The notes under the pieces were generated by a model. That model was not told the DNA's origin. It saw nothing but the letters and a program-made list of their open reading frames with translations, and made no database searches. This document shows, piece after piece, positions 1 through 10,462 of a DNA stretch of 64,000 nucleotides. The position numbers and the translations under genes are program-made. Position 1 is the stretch's first letter. Each line of letters opens with the position of its first letter. The stretch comes from Allobosea sp. UNC402CLCol (GTDB taxonomy: Bacteria > Pseudomonadota > Alphaproteobacteria > Rhizobiales > Beijerinckiaceae). The stretch is from contig NZ_JQJJ01000013.1 of the NCBI RefSeq assembly GCF_000745475.1, forward strand, positions 1-64,000. Reading direction: 5' to 3'.

Positions 1-592
1 TGGGTATCAGGCCGCTTCCATTGAGCCAGGATGCGGCGCGGAGGGATTGAGCCACCCTCCGCACGCCCCGTGGCGCTCCGCTTATCGGCGTTCTTAAGTC
101 TCCGGGCCGCGCTTACCGGGCCTGCAGCCATCCTTCGCCGCGAGCCCTTTCGACGCCAGTTCGGCTCAGCGCCTTGTCGCGTCTACTCGGGCATGGGACG
201 AAGGCGTGATGCCATCGGCCGTTCCCAGCGAGCTCCTCGCACAGGGATCGTAGTGTCCCCAGGGCGGTGCCCCGAAGCCTCCCGGGAGTGGATCGTGACT
301 CCACCCGCAGGCGCCGCCCCCGCCCCGCCAACGGCATACCTCCGGATGGCTGCCCCTCGGGGACGAGGTGGGGTGAGGATAGGCGCGGGACGCGAGGGCG
401 GGGATAAGTTTTGGCGAGCCGCGACGCCTCTTCGCCTCTTCCCTTCTCCCCCTGCGGGAGAAGGGTTCCCCGCGCCCTCCATCGGCCGCGCAAGACGGGG
501 ATGCGCGGCACAAGGCCGAGCCTGACGGCGGGCCGGGTTCGACTCCACGCCGGGATGGCGGCATGGCATAAGCGCTCTCTCAAGGAGCCAGC
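1..592. other. gene-free stretch with one REP-like hairpin
   Basis: I see no convincing gene here. Open frames exist on both strands, but they lack recognisable domains and mostly reflect high G+C. The one clear structure is a perfect 10-bp inverted repeat (CCCTTCTCCC, loop CCTGC, GGGAGAAGGG) at 441-465. It resembles the hairpins at 1130-1151 and 1245-1268. The ribosome binding site AAGGAG for the next gene lies at the right end of the stretch. Confidence 0.6.
441..465. repeat. REP-like palindrome
   Basis: Perfect 10-bp arms CCCTTCTCCC (441-450) and GGGAGAAGGG (456-465) enclose a 5-base loop. The same core, CCTTCTCCC/GGGAGAAGG, recurs at 1130-1151, and a variant with CCCCTCTCCC occurs at 1245-1268. 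I infer a dispersed family of short palindromes of the kind common in Hyphomicrobiales genomes. No T run follows, so it is not a typical terminator. Confidence 0.7.
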
Positions 593-1090
593 ATGCCAAT
601 TCGCCCCGAACAGCCCGCGGACGCAGCCGCCATCCGCGCCCTGACCACCGAAGCCTTCGCGGCGGCGCCGCATAGCAGCGGCACCGAAGCGGCCATCATC
701 GACGGCTTGCGCGCGGCCGGCGCGCTGACGCTCTCGCTTGTCGCCGTCGAGGACGACGAGATCGTCGGCCATGTCGCCTTCTCGCCGGTGACGATCGACG
801 GGACGGAGCGTGGCTGGTTCGGGCTCGGGCCGGTCTCGGTGCGGCCGGGCCGGCAGCGCAGCGGTGTCGGCTCGGAGCTGATCCGCGAGGGCTTGCAGCG
901 CCTGCGCGAGATCGGCGCCGGCGGCTGCGTGTTGCTCGGCGACCCCGGCTATTACGGCCGCTTCGGTTTTGCCGCCGATCCGGCGCTGGTGCTGGAGGGC
1001 GTGCCGCCGGAATATTTCATGCGCCTCGCCTTCGGGGCCGGGGTGCCGGCCGGCACGGTGCGCTATCACGCGGCTTTCGACGGCGCCTGA
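593..1090 (+). CDS. GNAT family N-acetyltransferase (YhbS-like)
   Basis: A 165-residue cytoplasmic protein with a single GNAT fold. The acetyl-CoA pyrophosphate-binding motif is visible at about residues 84-95 (RPGRQRSGVGSE, the R/Q-x-x-G-x-G/A pattern), after the usual strand pair that ends in VGHVAFSPV. The later GDPGYYGRFGF segment is typical of YhbS-like members. The start is supported by AAGGAG a few bases upstream. The substrate cannot be told from sequence; relatives act on small molecules or protein N-termini. The gene stands alone between REP-like hairpins. Confidence 0.85.
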   Translation: MPIRPEQPADAAAIRALTTEAFAAAPHSSGTEAAIIDGLRAAGALTLSLVAVEDDEIVGHVAFSPVTIDGTERGWFGLGPVSVRPGRQRSGVGSELIREGLQRLREIGAGGCVLLGDPGYYGRFGFAADPALVLEGVPPEYFMRLAFGAGVPAGTVRYHAAFDGA

Positions 1091-1129
1091 GGCTCAGGAG
1101 CGATAGGGCTGCCGAACCGCTACGCCTTT

Positions 1130-1151
1130 CCTTCTCCCGGCTGGGAGAAGG
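1130..1151. repeat. REP-like palindrome
   Basis: Arms CCTTCTCCC (1130-1138) and GGGAGAAGG (1143-1151) form a perfect 9-bp stem. The sequence that follows, TGGCGCGGAGCGCCGGATGA, contains a second small inverted repeat (GGCGC...GCGCC). It begins about 40 bases behind the GNAT stop codon and may end or protect that transcript. Confidence 0.65.
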
Positions 1152-1244
1152 TGGCGCGGAGCGCCGGATGAGGGTGTGCGTTTTCTGAAGAAGGCTCAAC
1201 GGCTCCGTTGCGGCTAGACGATCAGCGGCGGTCCCTCACCCCTG

Positions 1245-1268
1245 CCCCTCTCCCATCCGGGAGAGGGG
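1245..1268. repeat. REP-like palindrome
   Basis: Perfect 10-bp arms CCCCTCTCCC (1245-1254) and GGGAGAGGGG (1259-1268) with loop ATCC. It sits just beyond the stop codon of the truncated DUF2267 reading frame on the minus strand, so the repeat may have been involved in that gene's truncation (inference). Confidence 0.65.
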
Positions 1269-1279
1269 TTCTCCGCGGC

Positions 1280-1426
1280 TCACTTCATCGCCCGGAAGGT
1301 GACCAGCACGGCCAGCACCGCCGCATAGCTCTGATGCGTGGTGCCGAGCCCAAGCTCATCGCGCGCATCGAGCAGGAAGCGCTCGAAATCGCGCGAGGCG
1401 TGGACGAAGGTGGAGGGTACGGTCAT
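1280..1426 (-). pseudogene. truncated DUF2267 protein, N-terminal 48 residues
   Basis: The minus strand has an uninterrupted 48-codon frame from ATG (1426-1424) to TGA (1282-1280). It reads MTVPSTFVHASRDFERFLLD and continues with a GLGTTHQSY segment. This matches the start of DUF2267 proteins, which have a conserved HA-x(2)-F-x(2)-FL and a T-x-Q-x-Y motif. Full DUF2267 proteins are about 120-140 residues, so roughly two thirds is missing; the frame ends next to a REP-like palindrome. It is either a remnant or a very short expressed protein. Family assignment rests on recognition by eye. Confidence 0.55.
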
Positions 1427-1442
1427 GGCGGCTGAAGACGGC

Positions 1443-2354
1443 CTACACGATACGGTCAAATGTTAGCGCATACGCGCCTCTTGCGAGCTTTGCCTGGAAG
1501 ATGGCCACGTCTTCATTCAAGGATTGCGCGGCGCCAATAACTTCATCACGACATTCAAATTCAAACCGATGACCTAGGTACAATTCCACCAGCTCTTGAG
1601 GATGAAACGGCAAGAAAGTCGCTGATTTCCCCTCTGGAACGAACGACGGAACGACAAGGCGTAACTCTTCTTCGTAAGCCCATTCGGGGCTCTTTGTTGC
1701 AGTCAGATACCGATTGAAAGCCCGCATATCCTCCAACTTGGGACGAGCGCCCTTGAGCGGATCGACCGGGTCGTAAAAGCTGGGTCGAACAGCGCTATAG
1801 GCAACGGGTTCAAGCAAACACAAAAACGAGTCCGCAGCAGAATCCGGCTTGAAGCCAAGCACAACCCCTCGATGCTGGTCGGCATAATGCGCCCACATAA
1901 GAAGATTGTCTTTGCGACGCGTTGCGCAAAAAATCCCGCTATCGCGAAATTGCGCAACTAAAGCCGCCCGTCGGCCCTCCAACGCATTAAGCTCAGCCTT
2001 TAACTGCGGACACGAGTCTTCGAAATCTGGTGAGGCAACCAGCGCAAACAACTCGGCACGTTGTTTCTGAGTGCCAGCCCTCATCATCGACGATACCGCC
2101 GCCACTTCCTCAAATGGCAATCCTAAGCGGCGAGAAAGTGCGGCAGGATCATTTTCGATCATGTCAACGATGGTAAGAGCAGCATCTCGATGCTGCTCTT
2201 TCAATGAGCTATCAAATAGGTCGTCTATATACGCATCAAAAGGGTCGTTCATTTCGGTTGGCCTGCCGAAACGCAGAGAACGATTCCTAATGATCAATTT
2301 AGCCGATGCATGGCTCGTGTACTTATAAACGACAGGGAACTCACTCAGCGGCAT
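1443..2354 (-). CDS. DUF2971 family protein
   Basis: A 303-residue protein of unknown function. Family hallmarks are YKYTS at residues 10-14, LRFGRPTEMNDPFD at 27-40, and the block IFCATRRKDNLLMWAHYADQ at 141-160 followed by HRGVVLGF at 161-168. I chose the ATG at 2354 because GGGGGA lies about six bases upstream; an in-frame ATG at 2372 has no such site. The first 180 bases at its 3' end (1441-1620) are 49% G+C by my count, well below the neighbours, which suggests horizontal transfer. It lies downstream of uvrB in the same direction, 22 bases away. The restriction-modification gene beyond uvrB makes a small defence-related insertion possible, but this is inference. Confidence 0.8.
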   Translation of the reverse strand: MPLSEFPVVYKYTSHASAKLIIRNRSLRFGRPTEMNDPFDAYIDDLFDSSLKEQHRDAALTIVDMIENDPAALSRRLGLPFEEVAAVSSMMRAGTQKQRAELFALVASPDFEDSCPQLKAELNALEGRRAALVAQFRDSGIFCATRRKDNLLMWAHYADQHRGVVLGFKPDSAADSFLCLLEPVAYSAVRPSFYDPVDPLKGARPKLEDMRAFNRYLTATKSPEWAYEEELRLVVPSFVPEGKSATFLPFHPQELVELYLGHRFEFECRDEVIGAAQSLNEDVAIFQAKLARGAYALTFDRIV

Positions 2355-2376
2355 CGCATCCCCCGAACGCAATTGA

Positions 2377-5079
<2,703 letters not shown>

Positions 5080-5153
5080 GGCCGCAATATGGGGCGGAAC
5101 CGCCGCGGATGCGAGGGGGCGCAGCGCCCGGCTGGCATGATTGGTGACAGGAG

Positions 5154-5183
5154 TTGACAGGACAAAAAACTGCAACTTATAGT
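5154..5183 (+). promoter_or_regulatory. sigma70-type promoter for the restriction-modification gene
   Basis: TTGACA at 5154-5159, an 18-base spacer, then TATAGT at 5178-5183. The spacer and region are A+T-rich against a G+C-rich background. A start near 5190 would give a leader of about 30 bases carrying AGGGGG (5208-5213), eight bases before the ATG at 5222. The site lies between the divergent uvrB and restriction-modification genes. Confidence 0.65.
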
Positions 5184-5221
5184 TGTATAGATGCGGCATC
5201 CGCAATCAGGGGGCCGTTACG

Positions 5222-8200
5222 ATGCCGGGGAGCAGACCCGAGCCGGCGGAGGATGAGGTCGAAGCCTTCATCGCCCGCTGGCGCATGTCGGAAGGGGCCG
5301 AGCGCGCGGCCTATGCGCAGTTCCTGAGCGAATTGTGCCCTCTGATCGGCGTCGAGGCGCCGCAGCCGCCAACCAGCGACGCCGACGCGGTGGCCTATCG
5401 CTTCGAGTACCCCGTGCGCTTTCCCGACGGGCAGGGCGGACACACGACCGGGCGGATCGATCTCTACAAGAAGAGCGCCTTCGTCCTGGAGGCGAAGCAG
5501 AGCCGATTGAAGGGCAGGCCGAAAGCGCTGCTGCTGGTCGGCGACGACGAAGGCGTCGAAGTGGCTTCCGCCAACACGCGCGGCCGCCGCGGTCCGGAAC
5601 TCGGGCGCGACCTGTTCATGCTCAACGCCCGCAATCAGGGCGAGCGCTACGCCAAGGCCGTGCCGGCGAGCCATGGCTGGCCGCCCTTCCTGATCGTCTG
5701 CGATGTCGGCCATTGCTTCGAGCTCTATGCGGACTTCTCCAGCCTCGGGAAAAACTACGCCCAGTTTCCCGACCGGCACCGCTTCCGCATCTATCTGGAA
5801 GATTTGAGGGACCCGCAGATCCGGGATCTGATGAGACGGGTCTGGGAAGACCCGCTCTCGCTCGACCCTGCGCGCCGGGCGGCCATCGCGACACGACAGA
5901 TCGCGGAGCGGCTCGCGGTCGTCTCCAAGGCCCTGGAACAGCGGCATGATCCGGAATTCGTCGCGCTCTTCCTGATGCGCTGCATCTTCATCATGTTCGC
6001 GGAGGATGTCCGGCTCATTCCCGCCGACAGCTTCAAGCGGTTGTTGCGCGAATGCCTGGACTCACCGAAAAGCTTCAAGCCGCTCCTCGAAGAGCTCTGG
6101 CGAACGATGGACCGTGGCGGCTTTTCCGCTGCGGTCCGTGCCGAGATCAAATGCTTCAACGGCCGCATGTTCGCCGATCCGCAGGTGTTCGGCCTCGGCC
6201 GTGACGGCATCGCCGAATTGCTGGCCGCCGCGGAGCACGACTGGAGCCTGGTGGAGCCGTCGATCTTCGGCGGTCTGCTGGAACAGGCGCTCAACCCGGC
6301 CGAGCGCGCGCGCCTGGGCGCACACTACACGCCGCGCAGCTATGTGGAGCTGCTGGTCATCGAGACCGTGATCGTGCCGTTGCGCGAGGAGTGGCGCGCG
6401 GTCGTCGGAGCGGCGCAGCAAGCGCGCGATGCCGGGCAGAAGAACCTCGCCCTCAATCATATGAAAGCCTTTCACAGCCGGCTTTGCGCGATACGCATCC
6501 TCGACCCGGCCTGCGGAACCGGCAATTTCCTGCATGTCGCGCAGGACCTGATGAAGCGGCTGGAAGGCGAGGTGCTGGAAGCGGCCGCCGAACTCGGCGC
6601 GGCGGAACATCTCGGCGGATTCGGCGCGCGGGGCGTCGGTCCATGGCAGTTCTTCGGTCTCGACGCGAATTCCCGCGCTGCCGCCATCGCCGATCTGATG
6701 CTGTGGATCGGCTATCTGCAATGGCATCTGCGCACCCGAGCCTATGCGCCGCAAGAACCGATCCTGAAGAAGCTCGAGCAGATCCGGACCTGCGACGCCT
6801 TGATCTCATGGGCGAAATGGCCGGTTCCGGCGACCCTGCTGGGCCGGGCGGTGGCTCCGCCCGATGTGCACCTCGCGCCCTGGCCGGAGGTCGATTTCAT
6901 CGTCGGCAATCCCCCTTTCATCGGCGGCAAGGATCTGCGTCGCCGGCTGGGCGACGGATATGTCGCGGGCCTGCGCCAAATCTATCCCCATATCAACGAG
7001 AGCGCCGATTTCGTGATGTATTGGGTGGATCGCGCCGCGACCGCGGCGACCCGGCCGGGAGCCCGGCTGCGCCGATTCGGCTTCGTCACCACCAATTCCA
7101 TCGCACAGGTCTTCCAGAGGCGCGTCCTCGAACGGCATCTTATCGCCGAGCGCCCGATCTCGCTCGTCATGGCGATTGCCGATCATCCCTGGACCAAGGC
7201 GGGAAAGGATACCGCCGCCGTTCGCATTGCGATGACCGTGGTCGAGGCCGGGCGGCATGACGGCCGATTGCTCGAGCTGGTCTCGGAAGCGGGGCTCGAT
7301 ACGGACCAACCGCAAATCGAGCTAGCCGAGCGACAGGGGCGGATCAATGCGGATCTGACGATCGGCGCCGATCTCACCAAGACAAACGCCTTGCGCGCCA
7401 ATCACGGGTTGTGCTCACCGGGCGTGAAGCTGCACGGCGCCGGGTTCATCGTGACGCCGGAGGAGGCCGGGGCGCTCGGGCTGGGCCGCCGCAGCGGTCT
7501 GACAGAGCATATCCGCGCTTACCGCAACGGCCGCGACCTGACCGCAAGGCCGCGCAATGCGATGGTGATCGACCTTTTCGGGCTCCCCTTGGAAACAGCT
7601 CGGGAGCGTTTTCCGGAGGTTTATCAGCATCTGAAACTGACCGTGCGCCAGGAGCGCGATGCACAGTTCCGACGCTCCCCCACGAAGGACGCCGCCGAAT
7701 ACCTCGATCACTGGTGGCTGTTCGGGAAGCCCCGGCAGCTCTTGCGCCCCGCCCTCGCGCAGCTCCAGCGCTACATCGCCACCGTCGAGACCGCGAAGCA
7801 CCGCGTCTTCCAGTTCCTCGACGGGTCGATCCTTCCCGACAACATGCTGGTCGCGGTCGCGCTGTCGGATGCCTTCCATCTCGGCGTGCTGTCTTCGCGC
7901 TTCCACGTCTCCTGGGCCTTGCGCGCCGGCGGCCGGCTCGGCATCGGCAACGACCCACGCTACTCGAAATCGCGCTGCTTTGACCCGTTTCCCTTCCCGG
8001 AGGCCAGCGAAGCCCAAAAGGAGGCGATCCGGCTGCCGGCCGAGGCGCTGGACGCGCTGCGCAAGCAGGTTCTGGCCGAGCATCCCGACCTCACCCTGAC
8101 CAAGCTCTACAATGTCCGCGAGGCGATCCGCACGGGTTGTGCGCTGAACGCGGCCGAGACCAGTGTCCGCGATCGCGGCCTGGCGCTGATCCTCGACGAG

Positions 8201-8665
8201 CATCACCTGGCCGTCGATGCTGCCGTGGCCGCCGCCTATGGCTGGCCTGTCGATCTCGCCGAGGAGGAGGTGCTGGCGCGGCTCGCGACGCTCAACCAGC
8301 AGCGCGCGCAGGAGGAGAAGCGCGGCCATGTCCACTGGCTGCGACCCGACTATCAGCGCCCGCGCCATGGCGACACGGACAGGGGCGGGGAGCAGCTCGA
8401 GGCGGAGGTGCTGGTCGCCGCGCGTCCCGCCGCGACGAAACCGACCTTTCCGGCCGATGCCGTCGAGCGCGTCGCGGCGGTGCTCGCCATGCTGGGCGGC
8501 ACCGCGATCCCGCTCGATGCGGCAGCCATCGCCGGGCAGTTCCGGCAGGGGCGCCGGGTCGAACGCGCCGTGCGCGAGATCCTCGTCTCGCTCGCCCGTG
8601 TCGGGGAAATCTCGACCGTCGACAGCGGCATCCGCTTCGCGCGCCGGCTGACCGCCACGGGGTGA
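5222..8665 (+). CDS. single-chain restriction-modification enzyme (type IIG/IIL, MmeI-like)
   Basis: A 1,147-residue protein that appears to combine nuclease, DNA methyltransferase and target recognition. The N-terminus has D80-x9-E90-A-K92, matching the PD-(D/E)xK spacing (D-x9-ExK) known for MmeI. The methyltransferase part has HYTPR at 368-372, the SAM-binding motif DPACGTGNF at 428-436 and the catalytic NPPF at 563-566, typical of N6-adenine methyltransferases. The remaining C-terminal half should hold the target recognition domain plus about 180 extra residues rich in Ala and Arg. I chose ATG 5222 for its AGGGGG site; an upstream in-frame TTG at 5183 overlaps the promoter. No partner methylase or specificity gene is adjacent, fitting a self-contained enzyme. 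It could act only as a methyltransferase. Confidence 0.87.
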   Translation: MPGSRPEPAEDEVEAFIARWRMSEGAERAAYAQFLSELCPLIGVEAPQPPTSDADAVAYRFEYPVRFPDGQGGHTTGRIDLYKKSAFVLEAKQSRLKGRPKALLLVGDDEGVEVASANTRGRRGPELGRDLFMLNARNQGERYAKAVPASHGWPPFLIVCDVGHCFELYADFSSLGKNYAQFPDRHRFRIYLEDLRDPQIRDLMRRVWEDPLSLDPARRAAIATRQIAERLAVVSKALEQRHDPEFVALFLMRCIFIMFAEDVRLIPADSFKRLLRECLDSPKSFKPLLEELWRTMDRGGFSAAVRAEIKCFNGRMFADPQVFGLGRDGIAELLAAAEHDWSLVEPSIFGGLLEQALNPAERARLGAHYTPRSYVELLVIETVIVPLREEWRAVVGAAQQARDAGQKNLALNHMKAFHSRLCAIRILDPACGTGNFLHVAQDLMKRLEGEVLEAAAELGAAEHLGGFGARGVGPWQFFGLDANSRAAAIADLMLWIGYLQWHLRTRAYAPQEPILKKLEQIRTCDALISWAKWPVPATLLGRAVAPPDVHLAPWPEVDFIVGNPPFIGGKDLRRRLGDGYVAGLRQIYPHINESADFVMYWVDRAATAATRPGARLRRFGFVTTNSIAQVFQRRVLERHLIAERPISLVMAIADHPWTKAGKDTAAVRIAMTVVEAGRHDGRLLELVSEAGLDTDQPQIELAERQGRINADLTIGADLTKTNALRANHGLCSPGVKLHGAGFIVTPEEAGALGLGRRSGLTEHIRAYRNGRDLTARPRNAMVIDLFGLPLETARERFPEVYQHLKLTVRQERDAQFRRSPTKDAAEYLDHWWLFGKPRQLLRPALAQLQRYIATVETAKHRVFQFLDGSILPDNMLVAVALSDAFHLGVLSSRFHVSWALRAGGRLGIGNDPRYSKSRCFDPFPFPEASEAQKEAIRLPAEALDALRKQVLAEHPDLTLTKLYNVREAIRTGCALNAAETSVRDRGLALILDEHHLAVDAAVAAAYGWPVDLAEEEVLARLATLNQQRAQEEKRGHVHWLRPDYQRPRHGDTDRGGEQLEAEVLVAARPAATKPTFPADAVERVAAVLAMLGGTAIPLDAAAIAGQFRQGRRVERAVREILVSLARVGEISTVDSGIRFARRLTATG

Positions 8666-8680
8666 CGGGCGCGACCTCGT

Positions 8681-9898
8681 TCAGCGCTGCCCGAGCCACG
8701 CTTCCAAGCCGGCGGCGGCGGCAACGCCCGTCGCGAGGCTTGCCTGCAGCAGGTAGCCGCCGGTCGGCGCCTCCCAGTCCAGCATCTCGCCGGCGACGAA
8801 GACGCCCGGCAAGCGCTTCAGCATGAAGCCGGCATCGAGCTCGCCATGGGCGATGCCGCCGGCGGTCGAGATGGCGCGGGCGATCGGCATCGGCGCGGCG
8901 AGGCGCAGCGGAGCATCCTTGATGAGCAGCGCCAGGGCTTCGGGCTCGGCCGGCATGGCGGCGCCCGTGACCTCGCGCAGCAGCGCCACGGCGACGGGCG
9001 AAAGCCCGGCGGCCTTGCGCAGATGGTTGCTCAGCGTCTCGCCCTTGCGGCGCTTCGTCAGGCGCGCAGCGAGCGCCTCGGCGGACAAATCCGGCCTCAG
9101 ATCGAGCCGGAGCGTCGCCGCGCCATCGCGCCGAACGGCCTCGCGCAGCGGCGCCGAGAGAGCATAGACCAGGCCGCCCTCGATGCCATCGGCGTCGATC
9201 ATGGCCTCGCCCGCCGCCACCTCATCGCCGAAGCGCGCCACGATCCGCTTCAGCGGCGTGCCGGCGAAACGCGCGCGCATCGTCTGCGACCAGGCGACGG
9301 TGAAACCGGCATTGGCGGGCCGGAGCGGCGACACCGCGATCTCCCGGGCGGCGAGCAGCGGCACCCAGCCGCCATCGGAGCCGAGACGCGGCCAGCTCGC
9401 GCCGCCCAGCGCGAGCAAGGCGGCCGCGGGATGGACGGTTTCGGTTTCGCCGGAAGCGAGCCGGAAGGTCAGGGCACCGGCAGCGTCCCAGCCGGTCCAG
9501 AGCCGCCCGGCCGCCAGCCCGACGCCCAGCCCTTCGAGACGCCGCAGCCAGGCGCGCAGCAGCGGCGAGGCCTTCATCGCACGGGGAAAGATGCGCCCAC
9601 TCGATCCGGCGAAGGTCTCCGCGCCGAGCCCATCGGCCCAGTCGCGCAGGGCTTGCGGCGGAAAGGCGCGGATGGCCGGCTCCAGCCAGCCCTTCGCCTC
9701 GCGATAGCGGCCGAGGACGGCATCGAGCGGCTCGGAGTGGGTCAGGTTCAATCCGCCCCGGCCTGCCAGCAGGAATTTGCGCGCCGGCGAGGCCATGCGC
9801 TCGTAGATCGTGACGCGATGCCCGGCCTGCGCCAGCCGCTCGGCCGCGATCAATCCGGCCGGGCCGGCGCCGATGATGGCGATATTCTGTGCTGACAT
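8681..9898 (-). CDS. FAD-dependent flavoprotein, TIGR03862 (BaiN/HI0933-like)
   Basis: A 405-residue oxidoreductase-like flavoprotein. The dinucleotide-binding motif GAGPAG is at residues 10-15, followed by the E of YER that binds ribose, and the FLLAGRGGLNLTHSE segment typical of the HI0933/YhiN group. The C-terminus has the second FAD-contacting region GVFVAGEMLDWEAPTGGY. The physiological substrate of this branch (PP_4765 type) is unknown. It converges with the restriction-modification gene, leaving 15 bases between stop codons. Confidence 0.88.
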   Translation of the reverse strand: MSAQNIAIIGAGPAGLIAAERLAQAGHRVTIYERMASPARKFLLAGRGGLNLTHSEPLDAVLGRYREAKGWLEPAIRAFPPQALRDWADGLGAETFAGSSGRIFPRAMKASPLLRAWLRRLEGLGVGLAAGRLWTGWDAAGALTFRLASGETETVHPAAALLALGGASWPRLGSDGGWVPLLAAREIAVSPLRPANAGFTVAWSQTMRARFAGTPLKRIVARFGDEVAAGEAMIDADGIEGGLVYALSAPLREAVRRDGAATLRLDLRPDLSAEALAARLTKRRKGETLSNHLRKAAGLSPVAVALLREVTGAAMPAEPEALALLIKDAPLRLAAPMPIARAISTAGGIAHGELDAGFMLKRLPGVFVAGEMLDWEAPTGGYLLQASLATGVAAAAGLEAWLGQR

Positions 9899-9914
9899 GT
9901 CCCGGGCTTGCTCG

Positions 9915-9935
9915 CATTGCGCTTCACTCGCAATG
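9915..9935. repeat. short inverted repeat
   Basis: CATTGCG (9915-9921) and CGCAATG (9929-9935) form a 7-bp stem with a 7-base loop, followed by ACGG. It lies between the divergent flavoprotein and YnfA genes. It resembles the CATTGCG-containing dispersed repeats of alphaproteobacteria. Confidence 0.4.
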
Positions 9936-9995
9936 ACGGCTTAGACTGGGGGCTCCCGCGAGGGAACCTCATTCGCGACCCAGCCGGATCCTGCC

Positions 9996-10316
9996 ATGCC
10001 TACGCTTGCCGCCTATATCGGCGCCGCGCTCTTCGAGATCGCCGGCTGCTTCGCCTTCTGGGGCTGGATGCGGCTCGGCAAGCCGGTCTGGTGGCTGCTG
10101 CCGGGGCTCGTCTCGCTCGGGCTCTTCGCCTGGCTGCTGACGCTGGTGGAAAGCGCCGCGGCCGGGCGCGCCTACGCCGCCTATGGCGGGATCTATATCG
10201 TCGCCTCGCTCGGCTGGCTCTGGGCGATTGAGGGTTTGAGGCCGGACCGGTGGGACGTGACGGGCGGCATCATCTGCCTCGCGGGCGCTGCGATCATCCT
10301 GGCGGCGCCGCGTTAG
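9996..10316 (+). CDS. YnfA family (UPF0060) membrane protein
   Basis: A 106-residue hydrophobic protein with four predicted membrane helices, which is the usual size of the family. Typical segments are [17 protein letters not shown] near the N-terminus, [16 protein letters not shown] in the middle, and [20 protein letters not shown] at the end. YnfA proteins resemble small multidrug resistance pumps in size and topology; efflux has been reported for some members. The actual substrate here is unknown. Confidence 0.9.
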   Translation: MPTLAAYIGAALFEIAGCFAFWGWMRLGKPVWWLLPGLVSLGLFAWLLTLVESAAAGRAYAAYGGIYIVASLGWLWAIEGLRPDRWDVTGGIICLAGAAIILAAPR

Positions 10317-10320
10317 GCAG

Positions 10321-10372
10321 GCATGAACGCCATTCTCGGGCGAAGCGGCGCTTCGACCCGAGAATCTCATGC
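10321..10372. terminator. long hairpin behind the YnfA gene
   Basis: A nested palindrome starts five bases after the YnfA stop: outer arms GCATGA/TCATGC (10321-10326, 10367-10372), then ATTCTCGGG/CCCGAGAAT (10332-10340, 10357-10365), then CGAAGCG/CGCTTCG around a single G. With the next hairpin it separates two convergent genes. It lacks a clear T run, so it may be a REP element rather than a true terminator. Confidence 0.55.
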
Positions 10373-10398
10373 AAGAAGAGGAGCCCTTCCGTCCAAAG

Positions 10399-10421
10399 AT
10401 GCTCGGGTCAAGCCCGAGCAT
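10399..10421. terminator. hairpin between convergent genes
   Basis: Perfect 9-bp arms ATGCTCGGG (10399-10407) and CCCGAGCAT (10413-10421) with loop TCAAG. The core GGGTCAAGCCCGAG recalls the GGGCTTGACCCGG core of the compound repeat at 15708-15814. It sits 41 bases beyond the stop of the minus-strand Na/Pi gene. Confidence 0.5.
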
Positions 10422-10462
10422 GACGGCGGGACGGGCCACCTCCCGATCGAAACGCCCGATAC

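Noticed and set aside
529..560. tRNA-like GGTTCGACTCC sequence
   Set aside because: The flanking bases do not pair into a T stem, and I find no anticodon or acceptor arm around it.
5183..5221. TTG start for the restriction-modification gene
   Set aside because: It falls on the -10 box; the ATG at 5222 has an excellent ribosome site.
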